A stretch of DNA of 64,000 nucleotides from Catonella sp963545085 (GCA_963545085.1 CAUUHV010000003.1:38002-102001), one strand, 5' to 3'; numbered from the stretch's first letter, positions 54,639 through 63,681 are shown. Translations and numbers: made by a program. Notes: generated from the letters alone by a model not told the origin.

Positions 54639-55301
54639 TTGCGCAGAGAAAAAATACAAACCTCCGAAACCTTTATACTGAGCGCACTGCTTGCCCTGTC
54701 GGGAGGGTTTCAGGACGCTTATACCTATATTTTAAGGGATAAGGTGTTTGCCAATGCTCAGACGGGCAATGTGGTGCTTATGAGCGGGCATTTTATGAGG
54801 AGAGAGTGGCAGGCGGGATTTCGATATCTGCTTCCTATAGTCGCTTTCGGACTGGGAGTTTTTTTGGCGGAAAGAATAGGAAACAGGTATAAAAGAGAAA
54901 CGAGGGTACACTGGAGACAGCTTATACTAATCATTGAAATTATTCTGCTTTTTGCTGTAGGATTTATGCCTGAAGAATATAATCTTCCCGCCAATATGAT
55001 TATTTCCGCGACCTGTGCGATGCAAGTACAGGCTTTTCGCAAGATGAATGGCTACGGTTACGCAAGCACTATGTGCATAGGAAATCTCAGGAGCGGTACT
55101 GAAAGTCTTTCAATATTTATAAGAGAAAGAAAAAAAGAGGATTTTAAAAGAGCCTTGCATTACTTCGGAATTATCTTTGTTTTTGCGATTGGAGCCGGAA
55201 CGGGAGGTATTTTATCCGATATGATAGGCTTTAAAGCAATCTTTATTTCCTGCGGACTGCTTTTAACCGCATGTATTATGATGTTTAAAGAAAAATTGTA
55301 A
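54639..55301 (+). CDS. YoaK family (DUF1275) membrane protein
   Basis: 220 residues, TTG start with AAGGAAG upstream. About six membrane helices. The family signature GGFQDAYTYILRDKVFANAQTGNVVLM stands near residues 20-50, and FRKMNGYGYASTMCIGNLRSG near 132-152. The role of this family is unknown; a small-molecule transporter has been assumed. It is followed by the rhomboid gene with a 16-base gap. Confidence 0.88.
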   Translation: MRREKIQTSETFILSALLALSGGFQDAYTYILRDKVFANAQTGNVVLMSGHFMRREWQAGFRYLLPIVAFGLGVFLAERIGNRYKRETRVHWRQLILIIEIILLFAVGFMPEEYNLPANMIISATCAMQVQAFRKMNGYGYASTMCIGNLRSGTESLSIFIRERKKEDFKRALHYFGIIFVFAIGAGTGGILSDMIGFKAIFISCGLLLTACIMMFKEKL

Positions 55302-55317
55302 TTTTCGGAGAAAAATA

Positions 55318-55890
55318 ATGATTAAAAAATTTAAGATAACTTTCAATTCGCCTGCGGTATTAACCTTTGTTTTAATCAGCCTTTTTGCGCTTATTCTAAA
55401 CGGTTTAACTAAGGAAGCGAGCAATAAGCTTTTATTTATGACCTATCATTCCTCGCTTCTTTCGCCGCTTACCTATATAAGATTTATTACTCACGTATTC
55501 GGGCATGCGGACTGGTCGCATTTCATAGGAAATATGTCGTATCTTTTGCTTCTCGGTCCTATGCTTGAGGAAAAGCACGGAACAGATAAAATTATCAAAA
55601 TAATCTTGGTTACCGCTATAGTTACGGGAGTTATGAACTATGTTTTATTTCCCGATACAGCCCTTTGCGGCGCAAGCGGGGTCGTATTCGCGTTTATGCT
55701 CCTCACTTCTTTTACAAGCTTTAAGGAAGGAGAACTGCCCGTAACCTTTATTTTGGTAGCCGTAATCTTTATAGGACAACAGATATATGACGGGATAACG
55801 GTAACGGATAATATTTCAAATCTCTCACACATTAGAGGCGGTGTTATAGGCTCGGCTTTAGGTTACAATCTGAACAGAAAGAAAGCTTAA
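55318..55890 (+). CDS. Rhomboid-family intramembrane serine protease
   Basis: 190 residues, about five or six helices. The HFIGNMSYLLLLGPMLEEKHG segment is the rhomboid L1/helix 2 pattern; catalytic Ser120 stands in CGASG, and His171 in SHIRGG is the partner. It cleaves transmembrane substrates in the membrane. Gene neighbours give no substrate. Directly after its stop comes a fragment resembling the start of the acylphosphatase gene. Confidence 0.87.
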   Translation: MIKKFKITFNSPAVLTFVLISLFALILNGLTKEASNKLLFMTYHSSLLSPLTYIRFITHVFGHADWSHFIGNMSYLLLLGPMLEEKHGTDKIIKIILVTAIVTGVMNYVLFPDTALCGASGVVFAFMLLTSFTSFKEGELPVTFILVAVIFIGQQIYDGITVTDNISNLSHIRGGVIGSALGYNLNRKKA

Positions 55891-55891
55891 T

Positions 55892-55954
55892 ATGACTTCA
55901 GGAATAATCGGAAAGCGCATAATATATAACGGGGGAAGTTTTTTTGCTATTTAA
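55892..55954 (+). pseudogene. Relic of an acylphosphatase gene start
   Basis: ATG at 55892 opens a 20-codon frame starting MTSGIIGKRI. The real acylphosphatase at 63210 starts MTSGIIRKRM. The DNA from TAATATGACTTC onward matches over about 33 positions with 4-5 changes, two of them synonymous (TCA/TCG, CGC/CGT), before the frames part and this one stops at 55954. It therefore looks like a decayed copy of a coding start rather than chance. Confidence 0.6.
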
Positions 55955-57953
55955 GAATAAAAGAAAAGAGTTTTTAAAATTTGTGGTAGCGTATCATGTA
56001 GTGCTGTTTATACCGCTTATCATTTTGACGCTCAGCGGATTGGCGGTGTTTAAAAGACAACAGGAACACCGCATGGACGGAGAAGCCTATCTTATGTTGG
56101 AGAGACAGGAAAGTTACTGGAATCAACAGATGGGAATCATAAAGTCATTTAACACGAAATGTAAGTATGATAAGAAATATAACGAGCTGTATTCAAATGA
56201 GCCGAACATATATTTTGACGTGAGAGAGGGAATTTCCGAACAGGAGAGTAACTTTCCTTTCGTTAGAAACATATCGGTATATGATGAAGAAAAGGGCTTG
56301 GTAATTACCGCTGACGGAATCTGGGATAAAGAAAATTTTTTCGATAAACGTGTAGTACCTTCTCATGATGTGTTTAATGAGGTAAAAGACTTTGCGATAA
56401 GCGCTTCCGATGCGAGAATTGTAATGACGAAAGGCATTGTTTTATCAGCGTTAATCAATACATGGAATCAAAACGGTACGGGTAAGAAGTATATTTTATA
56501 TACAGTTAGCGAGAGAACTTTAAATGAACAGTTCGGCGGAAACGCCGGCTTGGAAAGCATACTTTTATTCAGGGATTATCCCATATATCTATCTCCCGGA
56601 GCAAAGAAAGAGTTTGAGAATACGGACGGAAAGCGCGAAGGTTTTTACGGGAGAGATGATTTGACGGATGAGGATATGCGAAATAAATATTATATTTATG
56701 AGAGAAATTTGGGTGAGGGTTTCTCTCTTTTGGGGCTTGCGAAAAAATCGGATTTGACAAGGGGAATGAGTATATATATCAATACATATTTGGTTTGGTT
56801 TCTTTGCAGCGTGGCGGTAGGCATTGCTCTTGCTTTTAAGCAGTCGGGAAAAGGATATAAAAAATATATACGCGCTTTGGATTACAGCGAGGAGCTTGAG
56901 AGGGAAAGAAACACTTTAAGACAAAGGGAATGCGTCTACTCCATTTTATCGGGAGAGATAGCGGAGGGAGATAAGGTTTGGAATAAATGTCTTGAAAGCG
57001 GTATTGAGATAGAAAGAAATTATAAGCTTTTTATTGTGACGTCCTCGGAGGCAGAATCTGAAGACTTATACCGGAAGTTTGAGGAAATAGTGGAAAATAT
57101 GGGAGAGACGGGGCTGTATTCGGTAGAAACGGCTTCGGGAGTGAGAGTATATCTGCTATGCTCGGACGCTCCGGTTGAAAAAATAAATGATGCCCTGCGA
57201 CAGATGATAAAATTGCAACCTCATATGGTTACGAGCGATAGGGTAAGCGACGTGAAAAAGTTGTGGTATTCTTACAAAGAAGCAAAGAACAGATATGACG
57301 GCTTCTACAATGATAAAAAAGAATATCCGAAAAGCGAGCTTTCAGCGCTGAAAGAGGCGATAGAGGAAGAAGACTCTTTAAGAACGACATTTTTAATCGG
57401 AGAAATTAAAGAATATATCGAAACGGCGGGAGATATAGAAATACGAGGAATAATATGGGATATAACACATATTTTCAAAAAAGGCTCTTATGAAATTTCC
57501 ATGCTTGCAGTAAACGACACCGATATGATTAGAAATCAGGCTTATAAGATTTTGGACTCAATGATACCGGAAGTCGATTACTCGGAGAAAAACGAAGATA
57601 AGAAACCGCAGGCATATAAAAAGAGAAATATAGTGGATATACTCAGATATGTTCATGACCATTATATTGATGAGAATTTCAGCATAAAATACATGGCGGC
57701 GTTTTTTGATACGTCTATGTCAAATATAAGTCATTTTTTTAAAAAAAACATGGGAATTACCGTGTCGCAATATATTGAGCAGATTAAGCTTGACAGGGCA
57801 AAGGAGCTTTTGACGAACACGGATAAGACGGTAGCCGATATAGCGCAGGAACTCAGATATGCCAACAGTACGGCTTTTATAGAGATGTTTAAGAAAAATG
57901 AAGGAGTTACACCCGGAGCATATAGAGAAAATTACAGTAATGAGCGGAATTGA
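55944..57953 (+). CDS. Membrane-anchored AraC-type regulator
   Basis: 669 residues, TTG start after GGGGGAAG. Two membrane helices (about 12-34 and 282-302) enclose an extracytoplasmic sensor-like region (35-280). A cytoplasmic linker with coiled-coil (LEEL-ERNTL near 312-325) leads to a C-terminal AraC HTH pair (about 560-660, IKYMAAFFDTSMSNISHFFKK; VADIAQELRYANSTAFIEMFKK). The layout is that of YtdP-like regulators that control the neighbouring LplABC-type transporter. It probably senses a glycan outside the cell and induces the genes downstream. Confidence 0.88.
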   Translation: MLFKNKRKEFLKFVVAYHVVLFIPLIILTLSGLAVFKRQQEHRMDGEAYLMLERQESYWNQQMGIIKSFNTKCKYDKKYNELYSNEPNIYFDVREGISEQESNFPFVRNISVYDEEKGLVITADGIWDKENFFDKRVVPSHDVFNEVKDFAISASDARIVMTKGIVLSALINTWNQNGTGKKYILYTVSERTLNEQFGGNAGLESILLFRDYPIYLSPGAKKEFENTDGKREGFYGRDDLTDEDMRNKYYIYERNLGEGFSLLGLAKKSDLTRGMSIYINTYLVWFLCSVAVGIALAFKQSGKGYKKYIRALDYSEELERERNTLRQRECVYSILSGEIAEGDKVWNKCLESGIEIERNYKLFIVTSSEAESEDLYRKFEEIVENMGETGLYSVETASGVRVYLLCSDAPVEKINDALRQMIKLQPHMVTSDRVSDVKKLWYSYKEAKNRYDGFYNDKKEYPKSELSALKEAIEEEDSLRTTFLIGEIKEYIETAGDIEIRGIIWDITHIFKKGSYEISMLAVNDTDMIRNQAYKILDSMIPEVDYSEKNEDKKPQAYKKRNIVDILRYVHDHYIDENFSIKYMAAFFDTSMSNISHFFKKNMGITVSQYIEQIKLDRAKELLTNTDKTVADIAQELRYANSTAFIEMFKKNEGVTPGAYRENYSNERN

Positions 57954-58052
57954 TGTATTTAAAAATTGAATTTCGCACAATAAATACCGTAAAAACAACT
58001 TAAATACATATAAAATATATAATTTTATAAAAAATTCAAATATAAAAGATAG

Positions 58053-58120
58053 CCTCCTTTTAAAAAAAGATATATGCTATGCCTGTATGAAAGCATTTCA
58101 TATTCAAATAAAAAAGGAGG
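58053..58120 (+). promoter_or_regulatory. Anti-Shine-Dalgarno hairpin in the solute-binding protein leader
   Basis: CCTCCTTTT (58053-58061) is the exact complement of AAAAGGAGG (58112-58120), the RBS of the lipoprotein gene, over 9 base pairs. An inner ATGCT/AGCAT stem (58074-58078, 58092-58096) sits between. If formed, the hairpin would hide the RBS. Confidence 0.5.
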
Positions 58121-58127
58121 ATTTGTC

Positions 58128-59783
58128 ATGAGAAAAAAGTTATGGAAAACAATGAGAACGGCTGTGACCGCCGCGCTTCTTTGCGGGCTTGTTTTAACAG
58201 GCTGCGCGGGAAAAGAAAAAGAGAACGCGACTAAAAGCAGCTCGTCCGCCGCTTCATCAAAGCAGAGTGAAGTTAAGACGGCGGATTCAAACTTCAATCC
58301 TGAAGGATTACCTATCGTAAAGGAAAAACAGACTTTTACGATTGCGGTTCCGCAAAAAAGCCCTCTTAAGGCGGCAGCGGATAAAGCCTGCGTTATTGAA
58401 ACGGAGGAGGCTACCAATGTGCATATAGAGTGGATTGAGATACCGGATTCGGGTTGGAAAGAAAAGATAAATATTATGTTCAGCACAGACAGTATGCCTG
58501 ACGCTATAATAGGCAGTGTGGACATGGCAAGAAATTTTGAGCAGTTGGCGGTTCTTGATGATTATCTTAAGGAATACGCCCCTTCCGTAACGGAGTTTTT
58601 TAACAGCAGAGATGATTACCCTAACGCTCTGCTTGCGCCTGATAAAACTATACGCACTCTGCCTATAGGAGATGAAACCCCTCATAATCTGATAGACTCT
58701 CAGCTTTGGATCAATGCGAAGTGGTTGGAGAAATTATCATTAAAGATGCCTACCACGCCGGAAGAGTTAAAAGAGGTATTGACAGCTTTTAGAGATAAAG
58801 ATCCTAACGGCAACGGCAAGAAAGATGAGATACCTTTTACTTTTAAAAAGGTTTGGGGTTGGGGTACTTCCGTTGAAAACTTTTTCGGAAACTTCGGAGT
58901 AGTTGAAAACGAGAACCATGTATTTGAAAAGGACGGAAAGATTATATTCTCCGCAAAAGAGCAGGGCTATTATGACGCGCTTTCTTATTTGCATGATCTT
59001 TATAAAGAAGGGCTTTTAGATAAAGATGTATTTACTTTAAGCGATGATCAGTACGCTGCCAGAGGCTCGGTAGGAGATATTATAGGTATGGCTGCCGGAT
59101 ACAGAGCGGAAGAAGCCGGAGTCTTAAACGAGAGCGATTATAATGTTCTGCCTGTGCTTAAATATAACGGTAAGGACGGTATCGCGTTCTTAAATAACGT
59201 AACGCGAAGCGGCGGATTTGCAATAAGTAAGAAATGCAAAAATCCGGAAGTATTGGTACGTTGGTACGATTATATCAACTCAAGTCTTGAAATGGCGTTA
59301 AAATGGGGCAGAGGCGCTAAGGGAGTATTCTGGGAGATAGAGGAAGTAAACGGACAGAAAGTACCGAAGTTTTTGACAATGGATGAGGCTGTGCTTGAAG
59401 CGAACGGAGGCTATAAGACCAGATCGGAATACAGAAGTGCGGAGAGTTTTGCAGGAGATACCCCGTCCTTATGGCGTTTAAATTACGCGGAGAGCGCTAT
59501 TTCCGATAATCCTGAAAATCATGACATTAAAAAAGAAGCGGTGAATGCTTGGCTTCCTTACGGAGTAAAGGGACTTCCGGCAGGTACGGCGACTCTTGAG
59601 AATGCGGAGAAGCGTTCCATACTTTTAACGGATATAGACACATATCTTGAAAAATTCATAGCTGATTCCGTTTTGAACGGAATAGACGAGACTAAATGGG
59701 AAGAACATTTAAAAACTCTTGAAAACCTTAAAGTAGGAGAATATACGGAGCTTTGCCAGGAGTACACCGATTCGCTCAAATAA
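58128..59783 (+). CDS. Sugar ABC transporter solute-binding lipoprotein
   Basis: 551 residues from the ATG at 58128, set by AAAAAAGGAGG. The signal peptide ends in the lipobox LTGC with Cys26 for lipid attachment. A serine-rich linker precedes a large extracellular solute-binding domain of the LplA/YtcQ type, with FKKVWGWGTSVENFFGNFG and NGNGKKDEIPFTF segments. It captures oligosaccharide for the two permeases that follow. No ATPase gene is present, which is common for this class, since a shared MsmK-like ATPase serves several systems. Confidence 0.92.
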   Translation: MRKKLWKTMRTAVTAALLCGLVLTGCAGKEKENATKSSSSAASSKQSEVKTADSNFNPEGLPIVKEKQTFTIAVPQKSPLKAAADKACVIETEEATNVHIEWIEIPDSGWKEKINIMFSTDSMPDAIIGSVDMARNFEQLAVLDDYLKEYAPSVTEFFNSRDDYPNALLAPDKTIRTLPIGDETPHNLIDSQLWINAKWLEKLSLKMPTTPEELKEVLTAFRDKDPNGNGKKDEIPFTFKKVWGWGTSVENFFGNFGVVENENHVFEKDGKIIFSAKEQGYYDALSYLHDLYKEGLLDKDVFTLSDDQYAARGSVGDIIGMAAGYRAEEAGVLNESDYNVLPVLKYNGKDGIAFLNNVTRSGGFAISKKCKNPEVLVRWYDYINSSLEMALKWGRGAKGVFWEIEEVNGQKVPKFLTMDEAVLEANGGYKTRSEYRSAESFAGDTPSLWRLNYAESAISDNPENHDIKKEAVNAWLPYGVKGLPAGTATLENAEKRSILLTDIDTYLEKFIADSVLNGIDETKWEEHLKTLENLKVGEYTELCQEYTDSLK

Positions 59784-59842
59784 GGCGGTATGAATGTTTT
59801 ACAATGGCTGCTTTGGCTTCGCCTTTCGCGGTCATGTGTCAG

Positions 59843-59870
59843 TGGGTGTCAAAAGTCTTTGACACCCACA
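59843..59870 (+). other. Intercistronic hairpin after the solute-binding protein gene
   Basis: GTGGGTGTCAAA (59843-59854) and TTTGACACCCAC (59859-59870) form a perfect 12-bp stem with a 4-base loop and no T-run. It is likely an mRNA-stabilising or processing element rather than a terminator, since the permease genes lack their own obvious promoter. Confidence 0.7.
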
Positions 59871-59897
59871 TAATAATATAAAAAAGGCAGGAAAGAC

Positions 59898-60824
59898 ATG
59901 AAAGACAGAGGTATGATTAAAAAAAGAAGCAGTATGAGGCTGTTGAAAAAAACATGGGTATGCTATCTTTTCGTACTGCCGATGATTGTATATGTAATAT
60001 TATTCAGTTATCTGCCTATGTACGGTATACAGATGGCGTTTAAAGATTATCGCGCAAGTGAAGGTATATGGGAAAGCGCATGGGTGGGGCTTAAGCATTT
60101 CAAGGTGTTTTTTGAGTCCTACATGTTTAAGGATCTTTTGATAAACACCTTGGGATTGAGCTTATATTCACTTGTGGCAGGGTTTCCTATGCCTATTATC
60201 TTTGCATTGACGCTTAATTATATAATGAATACGAAGCTTAAGCGCGCTGCGCAGATGATAACGTACGCGCCGCATTTTATATCTATGGTGGTATATTGCG
60301 GTATGATATTGATATTTCTTTCATCTGACGGAGTTATAAACCAAATTATACATCTGTTCGGAGGAGGAGAGATAGGATTTCTATCCAATCCTTCATATTT
60401 CAGACATATATATGTCTGGTCGGGAGTTCTTCAGAATATAGGCTGGGGTTCTATTCTTTATATTTCGGTACTTACCAATGTTCCTCCGGAGCTGCATGAA
60501 GCGGCTATAGTGGACGGAGCGACCAGATTTCAAAGACTTTTACGGATTGACTTGCCTTCAATAGTTCCTACCATGATTATTATGCTTATAATGCGTATGG
60601 GAGAGATTATGGATATAGGATTTGAAAAAGCGTTCCTGCTGCAAAACAGCGTGAACCTTGAGAAATCCGAGATAATAGCAACCTATGTATATAAAATGGG
60701 AATACAGGGCGGACAGTTCAGCTATTCCGCGGCAATAGGGCTTTTCAACAACGTGATAAATCTTATATTGCTTATTATAGTCAATAAGATAGCAAAGAAA
60801 GTTTCAAATATAAGCTTATGGTAA
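59898..60824 (+). CDS. Sugar ABC transporter permease, LplB type
   Basis: 308 residues and about six membrane helices. The LPMIVYVILFSYLPMYGIQMAF start and the EAA loop (ELHEAAIVDGATRFQRLLRIDLPS) are typical of LplB-like permeases. It pairs with the next permease to import oligosaccharide bound by the lipoprotein. The start follows AGGAAAG. Confidence 0.93.
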   Translation: MKDRGMIKKRSSMRLLKKTWVCYLFVLPMIVYVILFSYLPMYGIQMAFKDYRASEGIWESAWVGLKHFKVFFESYMFKDLLINTLGLSLYSLVAGFPMPIIFALTLNYIMNTKLKRAAQMITYAPHFISMVVYCGMILIFLSSDGVINQIIHLFGGGEIGFLSNPSYFRHIYVWSGVLQNIGWGSILYISVLTNVPPELHEAAIVDGATRFQRLLRIDLPSIVPTMIIMLIMRMGEIMDIGFEKAFLLQNSVNLEKSEIIATYVYKMGIQGGQFSYSAAIGLFNNVINLILLIIVNKIAKKVSNISLW

Positions 60825-60849
60825 ATCGGGAGAAAGGATATATCGGAAT

Positions 60850-61755
60850 ATGAGGAAAATTATGGAAAAATATATACGATTGGGCACAAGAGATCGTATT
60901 TTTTTGACTATTGTATACCTCGGCGTTATACTGTTGTCCATTGCTATACTGTATCCGCTTTGGTTCGTAGTCATAGCTTCTATCAGCGACCCGGATATGG
61001 TGGCATCGGGTAAGGTGCTGCTCTTACCGAAAGGAATAATGTTTGAGGGGTATAACTATATTTTTAGAGATAAAAGAATATGGCAGGGATTTTATAATAC
61101 AGCCTGTTATACGGTTTTTGGAACGATTCTTGCTCTTTTTTTAACCGTGCCGGCAGCATATGCTCTGTCAAGAAAGGATATGCTCGGAAGAAATATAATA
61201 ATGCGCGCGGTTCTTATAACCAAGTATTTTTCGGGCGGACTTATTCCTACTTATCTGGTTGTAAAGGGTATGAATCTTGTAAACACTCCGTATGTACTGA
61301 TTGTTTTAGGCTCGTTTTCGGTATTTAATCTCATTCTTTGCCGTACGTATTTTATAAATACTATGCCGATGGAGCTGCAGGAGGCGGCGGAGATAGACGG
61401 TTGCGGCGTGTTTCAGTATTTTACAAATGTTATACTTCCGCTTTCAAAGGGAATAATAGCGATAATGATGCTTTATTATGCGGTGTCATATTGGAACTCG
61501 TTTTTTAACGGACTCATATATGTGACGAAAAACGAGCTTTACCCGCTGCAGCTTATTTTAAGAGATATACTTGTGAGCGGACAGTCGGTAGATCCGAATG
61601 TTACGGATCCGGAAGCTCTGACCTTGATGCGCCAAATTGCGAGAACCATTAAGTACGGGGTAATTATTGTGTCATCATTGCCGGTACTGATGCTCTATCC
61701 GTTTGTACAGAAGCATTTTGTAAAGGGTCTGATGGTGGGTTCCGTGAAAGGATGA
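60850..61755 (+). CDS. Sugar ABC transporter permease, YtcP/AraQ type
   Basis: 301 residues with about six membrane helices and an EAA loop (ELQEAAEIDGCGVFQYFTNVILPL). The LYPLWFVVIASISDPDMV segment near 30-50 is typical of the second permease. The ATG at 60850 follows an AGAAAGGA element at a rather long distance; a second ATG four codons on is equally possible. Six bases separate it from the sulfatase, implying one transcript. Confidence 0.93.
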   Translation: MRKIMEKYIRLGTRDRIFLTIVYLGVILLSIAILYPLWFVVIASISDPDMVASGKVLLLPKGIMFEGYNYIFRDKRIWQGFYNTACYTVFGTILALFLTVPAAYALSRKDMLGRNIIMRAVLITKYFSGGLIPTYLVVKGMNLVNTPYVLIVLGSFSVFNLILCRTYFINTMPMELQEAAEIDGCGVFQYFTNVILPLSKGIIAIMMLYYAVSYWNSFFNGLIYVTKNELYPLQLILRDILVSGQSVDPNVTDPEALTLMRQIARTIKYGVIIVSSLPVLMLYPFVQKHFVKGLMVGSVKG

Positions 61756-61761
61756 AAATTT

Positions 61762-63213
61762 ATGAAAAGACCTAATATTTTATTTATTCTTTCCGATGAT
61801 CAGGGAGCCTGGGCTCTCGGAAGCTCAGGCAATACGGAAATAATCACTCCGAACCTCGACAGGCTTGCGAATGAGGGGATACGATTCGATAATTTCTTTT
61901 GCGCGTCACCGGTCTGCTCTCCGGCAAGAGCTTCCATCCTTACGGGAACTCCTCCGTCAAGACACGGGATACTGGATTGGCTTAACGGAGGCAATCTGTC
62001 GGGCGGATTAAAAGAAATGGAGGGTTTTTACGGATATGAATATGAGACCGTCCCTATACAATATACGGAAGGACTTACCGCATATACCGATCTTCTTAAA
62101 GAAAACGGGTACAACTGCGAGCTGAGCGGGAAATGGCATATAGGGGACAGCTTGACTCCGAGACACGGTTTCAGGAACTTTACAACGATAGGCAGAGGCG
62201 GCTGCGGATACTATAATGCGGACATTTTTAAAGACGGTAAGCCCGAATTTGTACATTCCTATATTACGGATTATATTGCCGATGACGCTATGAGCAGATT
62301 GAACGAGCTTGCGCTTTTAGACATGCCGTTTTATTTAAGCGTGCATTTTACCGCTCCGCACAGCCCTTGGGATGAAAAAGAACATCCGGAGGAAATTTTA
62401 GCTCTGTATAAAGACTGCGAGTTTGATTCGGTTCCGAATTCACCGATTTCCAAAAGACAGGTAACAACCTGTCCTGTAGGCACGGGCGAGAAGAGAAAAG
62501 AGCTGTTAAGAGGCTATTACGGAGCGATTACGGCTATGGACAGGCAGATAGGCAGACTTATTGAAAGGCTTGAGGAGCTTGGAATAAGGGAAGATACGAT
62601 TATTATATTCACTTCCGATAACGGTATGAATATGGGACACCATGGACTGTGGGGCAAAGGCAACGCGACCTACCCTCAAAACATGTATGATACTTCAATA
62701 AAAGTGCCGTTTATCATTTCATGGAAGGAAAAGCTTCCGGAGCATAGAGTTTGCCATAAAATAATGAGTCATTATGATATATTTCCTACTCTACAAGGAA
62801 TGTTGAAGCTTGACGGTAATGTTGTTCAGGAGCTTCCGGGGCGGGATTTTTCCGAAATGATGCTTGATGACGAGTATGATGACGCTTCCGTTGTAATACT
62901 TGATGAATACGGTCCCGTTCGTATGATCAGAAATAAAAAATGGAAGCTCGTTATTCGTGCCGGAGACATGGAAAATGAGCTTTATGACATGGAAAACGAC
63001 ACTGATGAAGAAAGAAATCTTTATGGAGATTTACAATATGCGGGTATAATAGAAGAACTTACTGAAAAACTGGAGGCTTGGTATCAAAGATACGGTGACA
63101 GACGTATTGAAAAAATGATGGAGAGCTGCAAGGGAACGGGACAATTCGGAAGTATTGCGGAATATGAGGAGAATAAGCCCTGCTTCGGCTCGGAGCCGAA
63201 AGGTGTAATATGA
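61762..63213 (+). CDS. Type I sulfatase (formylglycine-dependent)
   Basis: 483 residues, no signal peptide, so probably cytoplasmic. RPNILFILSDDQG opens the metal-binding site; Cys52 in CSPARASIL is the Cys-type residue that must become formylglycine. Further metal ligands lie in TSDNGMNMGHHGLWGKG. Removing sulfate from imported sugar fits its place behind the ABC transporter. Maturation needs an anaerobic sulfatase-maturating enzyme, which is not in the window. Confidence 0.92.
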   Translation: MKRPNILFILSDDQGAWALGSSGNTEIITPNLDRLANEGIRFDNFFCASPVCSPARASILTGTPPSRHGILDWLNGGNLSGGLKEMEGFYGYEYETVPIQYTEGLTAYTDLLKENGYNCELSGKWHIGDSLTPRHGFRNFTTIGRGGCGYYNADIFKDGKPEFVHSYITDYIADDAMSRLNELALLDMPFYLSVHFTAPHSPWDEKEHPEEILALYKDCEFDSVPNSPISKRQVTTCPVGTGEKRKELLRGYYGAITAMDRQIGRLIERLEELGIREDTIIIFTSDNGMNMGHHGLWGKGNATYPQNMYDTSIKVPFIISWKEKLPEHRVCHKIMSHYDIFPTLQGMLKLDGNVVQELPGRDFSEMMLDDEYDDASVVILDEYGPVRMIRNKKWKLVIRAGDMENELYDMENDTDEERNLYGDLQYAGIIEELTEKLEAWYQRYGDRRIEKMMESCKGTGQFGSIAEYEENKPCFGSEPKGVI

Positions 63214-63488
63214 CTTCGGGAATAATCAGGAAGCGTATGAAAATATACGGCAGAGTTCAGGGCGTAGGTTTTCGCTACAGAGCGGAACAGGCGGCAGGCT
63301 TACTCGGTGTTACCGGTTGGGTAAGAAACGCGGAGGACGGCACCGTGGAAATGGAGGCGCAGGGAAGCGAAGCTGCCATAAACAAAATGATGACCTTTAT
63401 AAACGGCGGGACTTATGTGCGGATAGACAGAATCGAAACGGAAATAATCGAGACGGAGAAAGAGAGCGGGTTTGGAGTGAGGTGGTAG
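63210..63488 (+). CDS. Acylphosphatase
   Basis: 92 residues. YGRVQGVGFRYR carries the catalytic Arg22, and GWVRNAEDGTVE the catalytic Asn40, the acylphosphatase signature. It hydrolyses acyl phosphates. Its start overlaps the sulfatase stop (ATGA). The first nine codons also exist as a relic after the rhomboid gene at 55892, which supports this ATG rather than the one at 63237. Confidence 0.93.
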   Translation: MTSGIIRKRMKIYGRVQGVGFRYRAEQAAGLLGVTGWVRNAEDGTVEMEAQGSEAAINKMMTFINGGTYVRIDRIETEIIETEKESGFGVRW

Positions 63489-63517
63489 AGATACACATCA
63501 CATAATAGAATTTTAAA

Positions 63518-63558
63518 AGAAGCGGTTTGAGTTAAAAGAAAGAACCGTTTCTTTTTTT
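63518..63558 (+). terminator. Terminator after the acylphosphatase gene
   Basis: AGAAGCGGTT (63518-63527) pairs with AACCGTTTCT (63543-63552) with one G-U, then T7. Confidence 0.85.
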
Positions 63559-63568
63559 ATAAAAAAAT

Positions 63569-63624
63569 ATGCGAACGGGTTGCAATTTCAAGTTTGACTT
63601 GTTATAATTGCGAACGGGTCGCAA
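63569..63624 (+). promoter_or_regulatory. Promoter bracketed by two palindromic operators
   Basis: TTGCAA (63580-63585), a 17-base spacer, TATAAT (63603-63608). Operator 1, ATGCGA-acggg-TTGCAA (63569-63585), covers the -35; operator 2, the perfect palindrome TTGCGA-acggg-TCGCAA (63608-63624), starts at the end of the -10 and covers the expected start site. They are 39 bases apart. This is the arrangement of a tightly repressed promoter, as for many TetR-type targets. Confidence 0.75.
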
Positions 63625-63681
63625 ATTGTTCGGACTATATGAAGATATATAAGCGGTATGCTTATGGGGAAAGGAAACACG

